Source: BMS3Bbin11 sp034659075 (GTDB lineage Bacteria > Pseudomonadota > Gammaproteobacteria > BMS3Bbin11). Taken from it: 6,735 nucleotides of DNA. Shown one piece after another: positions 1-5,158 of the stretch; position 1 is the first letter of the stretch, and the number at the start of each line of letters is the position of its first letter. The notes under the pieces are model-generated. The model did not search any database, was not told the origin of the DNA, and saw nothing but the letters and a program-made list of their open reading frames with translations. Both the position numbers and the translations under genes were made by a program. The stretch is taken from the NCBI GenBank assembly GCA_034659075.1, contig JAYEGM010000258.1, positions 1 to 6,735 of the forward strand, given 5' to 3'.

Positions 1-96
1 AAGAAAAAGGTGAAATCACATATGATGAAATTACAGAAAACACCTGGAAGAGTGAAGAAATATTTTGAGCATAACAAGATTGCTTATGCTGCTTAA
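1..96 (+). CDS. possible C-terminal tail of an upstream gene (partial)
   Basis: An open frame from base 1 to a TAA at 94-96 would encode a 31-residue, strongly basic tail (many Lys, ending ...KIAYAA). A second frame (from base 3 to a TGA at 66-68) is also open and gives an acidic tail (ending ...KSEEIF), so the true frame cannot be decided from this fragment. I recognise no family in either. A basic tail would suit a nucleic-acid-binding protein or transposase, but that is a guess. No convincing terminator follows: there is no GC-rich hairpin with a T-run in the next 100 bases. The region may also be non-coding. Confidence 0.3.
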   Translation, partial: KKKVKSHMMKLQKTPGRVKKYFEHNKIAYAA

Positions 97-310
97 TTCA
101 CTCTGTATTAATAGGCCAGGTTAATAATAATAACAATGAGTTACAGAAAATAAATTTTGTGCCTTACATAAGAGTGTAAAAACACCTGACAGGTTTAGCT
201 AATGAAGCCAATCCATTCGCATAGTACGGCTGTTCACAGCAGTTTGAGATTGCGGTGATGCGACATCAACCTGCTGTGTATCAGTGTACAACCAAACGCC
301 GACAGATTAG

Positions 311-325
311 ATACGGAGACCGTAT
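311..325. repeat. perfect short inverted repeat
   Basis: ATACGG (311-316) and CCGTAT (320-325) are exact reverse complements around an AGA centre. The site lies about 220 bp upstream of the TIR gene. It could be a dyad binding site for a regulator or a chance palindrome. A single copy in one spacer cannot separate these. Confidence 0.35.
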
Positions 326-341
326 TATTTTGTTCGTGGCT

Positions 342-369
342 CTTGCTCCGCTGGCTCAAATCGAGCAAG
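342..369. repeat. possible stem-loop, 7-bp stem
   Basis: CTTGCTC (342-348) pairs exactly with GAGCAAG (363-369) across a 14-nt loop. No T-run follows, so it is not a typical intrinsic terminator. Its role, if any, is unknown. It lies between the two compact dyads at 311-325 and 381-393. Confidence 0.25.
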
Positions 370-380
370 CATGACAGTCT

Positions 381-393
381 CGGTAGACTACCG
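381..393. repeat. perfect short inverted repeat
   Basis: CGGTAG (381-386) and CTACCG (388-393) are exact reverse complements around a single A. An overlapping pair, AGTCT (376-380) and AGACT (385-389), gives an alternative fold. The dyad lies about 65 bp upstream of the candidate -10 box at 458-463, a plausible place for an activator or operator site. There is no direct evidence of protein binding. Confidence 0.35.
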
Positions 394-457
394 TGTATGG
401 TGCAAATATTCGAAAGAACTGTGTGACTGGCTAAGTGTTGGTATTAAGGCGATAATC

Positions 458-463
458 TATAAT
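458..463 (+). promoter_or_regulatory. candidate -10 box for the TIR gene
   Basis: A perfect TATAAT lies 79 bp upstream of the TIR start codon. It has no good -35 partner: the closest match, TTGGTA at 438-443, leaves only a 14-nt spacer. It may therefore be a weak or activator-dependent sigma70 promoter, or chance in AT-rich DNA. If used, transcription would start near 470 and leave a leader of about 70 nt. Confidence 0.3.
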
Positions 464-542
464 TCGCCATGCACAGGAATAGCAGCTCAACTTATTCCTG
501 AATCAGAATCCGATTACATCGGGATACACAGGGATAACCATC

Positions 543-1544
543 ATGTTGGGAAGGGGATCGAAACATGTGTTTATTAGCTATGAACATGAAGACAGGGAAA
601 CCGCTGCAGCTATAGAGCGGAATTTAAATGCAGCAGGTTTCGAGGTCTGGTGGGATGAGCGACTGCAAGCCGGACAAAAGTGGGCCCAGGAAATCGACCA
701 AGCCTTGTTGAACGCTACCGCTGTGATCGTTTTGTGGTCGAAACAAGCAATTCTCTCCGAATGGGTTCAACACGAAGCCTCCATCGCGAAGATCCGCAAT
801 GTGCTAACTCACGTTCTTATTGATGATGTGTCGGTGCCTGAAATTTTCGGTTCAATTCAGTGCTCCAACCTGTCCACCTGGGATGGTTCGGGTGATAATC
901 CAGACTTTCTGCGCCTTGTTGAGGGCATTAAAAGTACGCAATGGAGGAACAAAGTTCGGAAGTGGCTTCAAACCGGGGTGGTCTCGATCATAACGTTGAT
1001 AGTAGCTGCTGCCCTGATTGGTGGCACCTTCGCATTTCAATATTACATGGCCGGTCCTGGTCAGAAAACCGTGACTAAATGGAAAGTATCGATTGATCAT
1101 GTTGAGATTAAGCTCGACCTTGAGCAACTACGTCAATTTTACAGCCCGCAAAAGTGGGACGTAGCATTTATATGTCGCGAGTCCACAGGAGAGGGGAAGA
1201 CAATAGGTCCTAATTCAAGTTTTGCAGTTGTCCCGATTGATGAGGTTAACAAAAAGCATTCATACAAGATAAAATTTCAGCCAGATATGTCTGAGAAACT
1301 AATGCTGACAAGTTCTGTTTCTTGCGATATATCCGTTATCAATAAAAATCCCACGCTAAGATCGCATACACCCTTGACTGAAGATGGTTATGACAGTTTC
1401 AAGTGGTCGGAAGATATTGCTGGGAAAGGAAGCCACCTTGAGGATATGGTAAACGAGTTCAAAGAAGATCATTTTGCGTATATATTTGAGGATGTCTGTG
1501 CATGTGTGTCAGAGTACAAGGTATTCGGGTCGGAACCACCCTAA
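543..1544 (+). CDS. transmembrane TIR-domain protein (receptor-like)
   Basis: Predicted single-pass membrane protein of 333 residues. Residues 7-130 form a TIR domain: FISY at 10-13 (first strand), VWWD at 35-38 leading into the BB-loop, WSK at 65-67, and W74-V75-x-x-E78, where the Glu aligns with the catalytic NAD+-hydrolase Glu of active TIR proteins (SARM1 has the same WVxxE pattern). A hydrophobic helix spans about 145-167 and is preceded by Arg/Lys (135-140), which predicts TIR in the cytoplasm and residues 170-333 in the periplasm. That tail looks beta-rich, has Cys at 211, 261, 319 and 321 that could form disulfides, and matches no family I recognise. The start is the first ATG after the in-frame TAG at 480-482. 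GTG at 567-569 is an alternative, with AAGGGG at 551-556 as its ribosome site; it would begin directly at VFISY. A DUF1036-like gene follows after 49 bp, so they are probably co-transcribed. Enzymatic activity is inferred from the motif only. Confidence 0.88.
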   Translation: MLGRGSKHVFISYEHEDRETAAAIERNLNAAGFEVWWDERLQAGQKWAQEIDQALLNATAVIVLWSKQAILSEWVQHEASIAKIRNVLTHVLIDDVSVPEIFGSIQCSNLSTWDGSGDNPDFLRLVEGIKSTQWRNKVRKWLQTGVVSIITLIVAAALIGGTFAFQYYMAGPGQKTVTKWKVSIDHVEIKLDLEQLRQFYSPQKWDVAFICRESTGEGKTIGPNSSFAVVPIDEVNKKHSYKIKFQPDMSEKLMLTSSVSCDISVINKNPTLRSHTPLTEDGYDSFKWSEDIAGKGSHLEDMVNEFKEDHFAYIFEDVCACVSEYKVFGSEPP

Positions 1545-1593
1545 AATAAAATATAAGCCGAAAATGATACTAACTCTACGCGAGGTAAGAATC

Positions 1594-2100
1594 ATGGATA
1601 TTGCAAAGAAAAGAGTATTGCGTCTTGTCGCTGTTATAACATGCTGTTTTTGGTGGATGAACGCTCACGCCGTATGTAGTGATGAGAAAGCAGATTGCGG
1701 ATACCAGCCTCCGCGAGATCAACCAAATATTTCCAGTGGTTGGGAGATCTGTAACGAGACTAAATATGACAGAATCAGTGTTTCTATTGGTTATCAGACA
1801 TCTGGTGGGAAATGGAAGAGCAGGGGATCAGAGTTTATTAATAAACATGAGTGCTCCAGTATGTTAGGACGTATATCAAACCGAAACCTTTATTATCTGG
1901 TACGAGTTGGCATCTTGACTCTTTATGATAATAATTTTGACGGTGACGCCGCTTTCTGTGCTCATTCAGACTTACAAAAAAATTATAGATTAAAACGTGC
2001 AAATAAAAATATATGTGAGTCCAAACCTGGCTATGAGTGGGTACGCTTTGACCATGTTAAGGCCAAAAATCCAATGTTTCTTAGAACCGCCGTACATTAA
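1594..2100 (+). CDS. secreted DUF1036-like protein
   Basis: A 168-residue protein with a clear Sec signal peptide: basic N-terminus (K5, K6, R7, R10), hydrophobic core about 11-22, and an A-x-A cleavage site at 24-26. The mature part resembles DUF1036 (PF06282): a 'CN-T' motif at 53-56, a G-x-W-x-x-G segment at 72-77, HEC at 85-87, a Tyr-rich strand near 100, and FC at 121-122. It has six Cys (28, 35, 53, 87, 122, 141), consistent with periplasmic disulfides. The biochemical role of DUF1036 is not known to me. The start at 1594 is chosen because GAGG (1582-1585) sits 8 nt upstream and the signal peptide begins there. The longer in-frame ATG at 1474 would overlap the TIR gene by 71 bp and bury the signal peptide. 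Lying between two TIR proteins with predicted periplasmic domains, it may act as a ligand, chaperone or modulator for them (inference). Confidence 0.8.
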   Translation: MDIAKKRVLRLVAVITCCFWWMNAHAVCSDEKADCGYQPPRDQPNISSGWEICNETKYDRISVSIGYQTSGGKWKSRGSEFINKHECSSMLGRISNRNLYYLVRVGILTLYDNNFDGDAAFCAHSDLQKNYRLKRANKNICESKPGYEWVRFDHVKAKNPMFLRTAVH

Positions 2101-2269
2101 TAGCCTCCTTGACTCCTGAAATAACGGAACAAGAACTAAGTATAACTAATGGCGTTAAATCCCCTGATTTGATGCGGAAACTCTCAATAGGATGTTTTTG
2201 ACTGCAGTAAATTGTAAGCGGGATGTTATTCAGGTTTAATTAGAACAAAGTGCGCAATGGAATCTTGTG

Positions 2270-3841
2270 ATGTCAGATATTTTTATTAGCTACGCTAGCC
2301 CCGACCGTCCATTTGCAGAGAAGCTGTCGCATGCGCTCGAGCAGCAGGGCTTTTCTGTGTGGTGGGATCGCACGATAGCACCTGGGAAAACATTCGATGA
2401 AGTCATTGAAGCGGCCTTGAGCGAAGCCAGTTGCGTGATTGTTGTTTGGTCAAAAATGTCCGTCGTTTCCCAATGGGTACGTGCCGAAGCTGGCGATGCC
2501 ATGAATCGGGGAATATTGATTCCGGTTTTGCACGAAGAGGTCACGTTACCGCTGGTTTTCCGGCAAATCCAGGCAGCGCAATTATCAGATTGGAAAGGCG
2601 AAGCTGACCACCCGGGTTTTCAACAGATGTTACATGCCATCAGGGGTATTATTGGCAAACCGGTAGTAACCGTGGAAGACACTGACAGGCAGCAAGCTGC
2701 AGACGAAATCTCAGGTAAACCTGAGGATCCGCATCGAGACAGCCCGTTGCCAGCTATTGGCGAAACGGATTCGAATAAACATATTGCAACAAAACATGTT
2801 TCTCTCGGAAAATGGCTGGCTGTGTCCGTATTCGTGCTGGCCATGGCGCTGTTACTGCTAAAGTATCTTCCACATTTAAGTCCTGGCAAGAGCCCGATTG
2901 AGAATGAACAGGCCATACAGGATGTAACCACTGACAAACTGGTTTTAGAGGAGGATAATCAGGAAGTTGATCAACAAAAGATAGTACAGGACACAACTGC
3001 ACCGGCATCTGATTCGCAAATACCTGTCAACGCTCCCGAGGTGCACGATTCAACTCCTGTTATTGTTGAGCTTGCAAAAAATACCGTTTCTCAGCAGGTA
3101 GCTTCTCAAGCAAAACCTGCAAAGGTGAATCCTCCTGCCCCTGTCAAGAATGTGGAAAGCAAAGATTCAGGCACAAAGTCGATAGCAAAACTGGAAGAAA
3201 AAGAGCAATCGAAAGTAGATCGTGTATTGACTGACAAACAACCCAAACCTAAAACCAGCGTTCCTGCAAAAGTTCAGAAAACAATAGAAGAACAGCCGTT
3301 GGTTGTTGTCGCGAAAATAACCGATCCAGTTGCTAAAGAAACGGCAGAGCCAACGACACAGCAGGCTAGAAAAACAATGAAAATAGTAATTGCTGTCTTC
3401 GGTATGCCTGATGATGAAGGCTTGGCAAGAAAAGCAGAAGTCAAAACATTTTCGAGAAATATTTCAAATATAATGGCGGGAATTATCGAATCATCCCTGT
3501 CGGCCGATATTTCTTTTATACACCATTTTCCGGATTCCGGCGAAAGGCGTTCCTTATACTTTGATGCAAAGCGTAACAAAGTGAATAAAAAGCTTTGTCA
3601 GGAAATGAATGTGGACCTGGTGTTTTTCAGCCTGGTCGAGGAAATCGATAGAGGACTGGAGGGTTATGCATGGTGGAGAGAACCCTTTTTTTCAAGATAT
3701 GACTGTAATACAGGCGTCAGAGTTTATAGGGAGGAATACCACGCCAGAGAGGAAAAGAATGAAGCTTTTCCTTTCGCTAATGGACTAGCCAAATCTTTTC
3801 GTACCTTCAACGAACGCACGCACATATCAAAGTATCAATAA
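2270..3841 (+). CDS. transmembrane TIR-domain protein with long periplasmic linker and C-terminal domain
   Basis: A 523-residue protein, numbered from the ATG at 2270; an in-frame GTG directly before it (2267) is an alternative, and neither has a strong ribosome site. Residues 2-130 are a TIR domain: FISY at 5-8, WWD at 31-33, WSK at 60-62, and W69-V-x-x-E73 with the putative catalytic Glu. A cytoplasmic linker leads to a membrane helix at about 180-199 with basic residues before it, so the topology is N-in/C-out. Residues about 202-367 are low-complexity, rich in Pro, Lys, Glu, Val, Thr and Ala, like periplasm-spanning TonB-type linkers. Residues about 370-523 form a separate globular domain with just two Cys (443, 479), possibly a disulfide. 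Its strand-helix-strand order, 'NVDLVFF' strand and 'D-C-N-T-G' turn loosely recall TolB-N/CsgG-like folds, a low-confidence resemblance. It is paralogous to the upstream TIR protein only in the TIR part. Likely a receptor whose output is NAD+ cleavage; its trigger is unknown. Confidence 0.88.
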   Translation: MSDIFISYASPDRPFAEKLSHALEQQGFSVWWDRTIAPGKTFDEVIEAALSEASCVIVVWSKMSVVSQWVRAEAGDAMNRGILIPVLHEEVTLPLVFRQIQAAQLSDWKGEADHPGFQQMLHAIRGIIGKPVVTVEDTDRQQAADEISGKPEDPHRDSPLPAIGETDSNKHIATKHVSLGKWLAVSVFVLAMALLLLKYLPHLSPGKSPIENEQAIQDVTTDKLVLEEDNQEVDQQKIVQDTTAPASDSQIPVNAPEVHDSTPVIVELAKNTVSQQVASQAKPAKVNPPAPVKNVESKDSGTKSIAKLEEKEQSKVDRVLTDKQPKPKTSVPAKVQKTIEEQPLVVVAKITDPVAKETAEPTTQQARKTMKIVIAVFGMPDDEGLARKAEVKTFSRNISNIMAGIIESSLSADISFIHHFPDSGERRSLYFDAKRNKVNKKLCQEMNVDLVFFSLVEEIDRGLEGYAWWREPFFSRYDCNTGVRVYREEYHAREEKNEAFPFANGLAKSFRTFNERTHISKYQ

Positions 3842-4070
3842 TGCAGCTTGGGTAGACATAAAGACGACATTAGTTTGTGAGGGTGTGAACGACCGCTGTT
3901 AGCCTGCCTGCTACACGTAAGTTGAGTTGATGGTATTTCACGCTGAACGTAATCATCAGAGCGTAGGGAATGGACTGCTGCGGTGGTGGAGTATTGATCA
4001 GCTCCCGCTACATAGTTACTTACAATATAGTCGCCGCATGTATATGCCAATCTGCCGATTCAAATCTCCC

Positions 4071-4099
4071 TTGACCGTACCTGACCAGATCCTTAATAT
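4071..4099 (+). promoter_or_regulatory. candidate sigma70 promoter for the hydrolase/protease operon
   Basis: TTGACC (4071-4076, 5 of 6 consensus) is separated by exactly 17 nt from TAATAT (4094-4099, 4 of 6). Transcription would begin near 4106 and leave a leader of about 90 nt before the hydrolase ATG. A perfect consensus -35, TTGACA, also occurs at 4112-4117, but no -10 lies at the proper distance from it. Confidence 0.4.
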
Positions 4100-4112
4100 T
4101 GCAGTCAATACT

Positions 4113-4123
4113 TGACACTGTCA
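4113..4123. promoter_or_regulatory. possible operator palindrome
   Basis: TGACA (4113-4117) and TGTCA (4119-4123) are exact reverse complements around one C. The site lies just downstream of the transcription start expected from the promoter candidate at 4071-4099, a typical position for repressor control. It is short enough to occur by chance, and no dedicated transcription-factor gene is visible in the window. Confidence 0.3.
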
Positions 4124-4183
4124 GGAACATTTCAGGCTCGGGAATATTGAGCTTCAACACTCTAGCTTGGCCGATCTTCTAAT

Positions 4184-4189
4184 GAGGAG
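4184..4189 (+). promoter_or_regulatory. strong Shine-Dalgarno site of the hydrolase gene
   Basis: GAGGAG lies 8 nt before the ATG at 4198 and is the best ribosome binding site in the window. It fixes the hydrolase start. By contrast, the second TIR gene has only a weak site. Confidence 0.65.
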
Positions 4190-4197
4190 AACTGCAC

Positions 4198-5145
4198 ATG
4201 CCGCACATCACATTTATACACGGTATCGCCAACAAGCCACCCAGGGAAAAGTTGCTTGAAAACTGGGAAGCCTACCTGGAACAGGGAGGTCTGAATCTCG
4301 CCACGCAGGGCGTCTCCACCTCGATGGTCTATTGGGCCGATGTAATGTACGCCGAGCCGGAAGCCCCGGATGCCGATTTTGAAAGTGTGGAAGAGGGGCT
4401 GGGTACAGCGGAAGCTGACGAGGACTTGGCGTGGATCAAGGACTTACCCGCTGATGAAAAGGCCTTCGTAGAGTCATTTCACGAGAAACTCGGATTCGAC
4501 AGGAAATCCCCGGAGGGTGATGATTTTACACCACCTGCTTTCGAGGGGAATGAAGACGAACTGGAGGCTCTCAAGTTCGAAGCTATTCCTCTGCCATGGT
4601 TCATCAAGCGTCGGGTTATGAAAGCCCTGCTGAAGGATGTGCATCACTACCTGTTCAACACCAAATACTCCCCGCGTGCTGGCGAGGAATACCAGGTGCA
4701 GGATCATATCCGTAAGCTTTTCGTGGACCAGTTAAAGGAAGACACTGTGGACAAGGAAGGGCCGCACGTCGTAGTCAGTCATAGTATGGGCACTGTGATC
4801 GCCTACGATTGCCTTAAAAATGTTCCCGACTGCCCGCCGATCAGTGCCTATATGACCGTGGGTAGCCCGCTCGGCATCAGCGAAGTGTACGACAATTTCA
4901 ATCCGGATTACGAAAAGCGAGACGCTTTCCCGTCGGATAAGGTCGCTGGTGACTGGGTCAACGTCTATGACCGCCTTGACCCAGTAGCCTTCGACGCCCG
5001 TATCGCCAATGATTACCAGAAGGGTGGGAATAAAGTGGTGCTCGATCAGAGGGTGCATAACACCGGCAAATGGCGCCATAGTAGCTACAAGTATTACGGG
5101 CAGCAGGCACTATGCAATCATCTGAAGACACTGCTCGAGCTGTAA
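4198..5145 (+). CDS. alpha/beta-hydrolase (serine lipase/esterase-like)
   Basis: A soluble 315-residue protein with no signal peptide or membrane helix, so probably cytoplasmic. It begins with the first strand and oxyanion segment FIHGIAN (6-12). The nucleophile elbow is S194-H195-S196-M197-G198, a variant of GHSMG with Ser196 as nucleophile. D261 (in RLDPVA) and H294 (in WRHSS) are well placed to complete the triad, and GSP at 222-224 follows the strand after the elbow. Between the first strands and the core is an unusual insert of about 80 residues (50-130), very rich in Asp/Glu, which may form a lid or a partner-binding surface. The substrate cannot be told; lipid, acyl-ester or another ester is possible. 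The TPR/protease gene follows 13 bp after its stop, so translation and function are probably coupled. Such hydrolases occur as effectors beside TPR-type sensors. It may be a phospholipase-like toxin, or a target or partner of the protease (inference). Confidence 0.85.
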   Translation: MPHITFIHGIANKPPREKLLENWEAYLEQGGLNLATQGVSTSMVYWADVMYAEPEAPDADFESVEEGLGTAEADEDLAWIKDLPADEKAFVESFHEKLGFDRKSPEGDDFTPPAFEGNEDELEALKFEAIPLPWFIKRRVMKALLKDVHHYLFNTKYSPRAGEEYQVQDHIRKLFVDQLKEDTVDKEGPHVVVSHSMGTVIAYDCLKNVPDCPPISAYMTVGSPLGISEVYDNFNPDYEKRDAFPSDKVAGDWVNVYDRLDPVAFDARIANDYQKGGNKVVLDQRVHNTGKWRHSSYKYYGQQALCNHLKTLLEL

Positions 5146-5158
5146 TTTTGGAGTGGCG

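Larger units (their letters stand above)
97..542. other. 446-bp non-coding, AT-rich spacer upstream of the first TIR gene
   Basis: No credible gene is seen on either strand. A 68-codon ORF (371-577) has no good ribosome binding site, no recognisable motif and overlaps the TIR start, so it is not called. The stretch holds a (TAA)4 run at 122-133, a 10-bp direct repeat (TTACAGAAAA at 31-40 and 141-150), several small dyads (184-194, 311-325, 342-369, 381-393) and a perfect TATAAT at 458-463. It is probably the regulatory and junction region of the TIR operon. It could also be decayed remnant DNA from an insertion event, since no parent gene can be recognised. Confidence 0.5.
3842..4197. other. 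356-bp non-coding spacer between the TIR genes and the hydrolase/protease pair
   Basis: Only short ORFs without ribosome sites occur here on either strand (62 codons on +, 71 on -), with no recognisable motifs. No intrinsic terminator is evident after the TIR gene stop. The right half contains the sigma70-like promoter candidate (4071-4099), a compact palindrome (4113-4123) and a strong ribosome binding site (4184-4189), so this spacer probably holds a separate promoter for the downstream pair. The left part, about 3842-4060, shows nothing I can assign. Confidence 0.5.

Noticed and set aside
31..150. 10-bp direct repeat TTACAGAAAA (31-40, 141-150) as a target-site duplication or attachment site
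   Set aside because: AT-rich word, no inverted-repeat ends or transposase/integrase between or beside the copies; chance is sufficient.
184..194. ACCTG-A-CAGGT palindrome as a terminator of the left-hand gene
   Set aside because: Stem of only 5 bp and no proper T-run after it; too weak to call.
371..577. 68-codon + strand ORF before the TIR gene
   Set aside because: No ribosome binding site, no motif, overlaps the TIR start in another frame; most likely chance.
852..1127. 91-codon minus-strand ORF inside the first TIR gene
   Set aside because: Shadow of a well-supported gene; sequence has no domain signature.
1474..1593. Upstream ATG extension of the DUF1036-like gene
   Set aside because: It would place 40 residues before a clean signal peptide and overlap the TIR gene; the ATG at 1594 has a proper GAGG ribosome site.
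2109..2146. TTGACT (2109-2114) with TATAAC (2141-2146) as a promoter for the second TIR gene
   Set aside because: The 26-nt spacing is far from 17. A second TTGACT (2198-2203) also lacks a good -10, so the second TIR gene may be read from upstream.
3835..4115. Short ORFs on both strands in the spacer (71 codons on -, 62 on +)
   Set aside because: No ribosome site or recognisable protein features, and they overlap each other and the TIR stop or promoter candidate.
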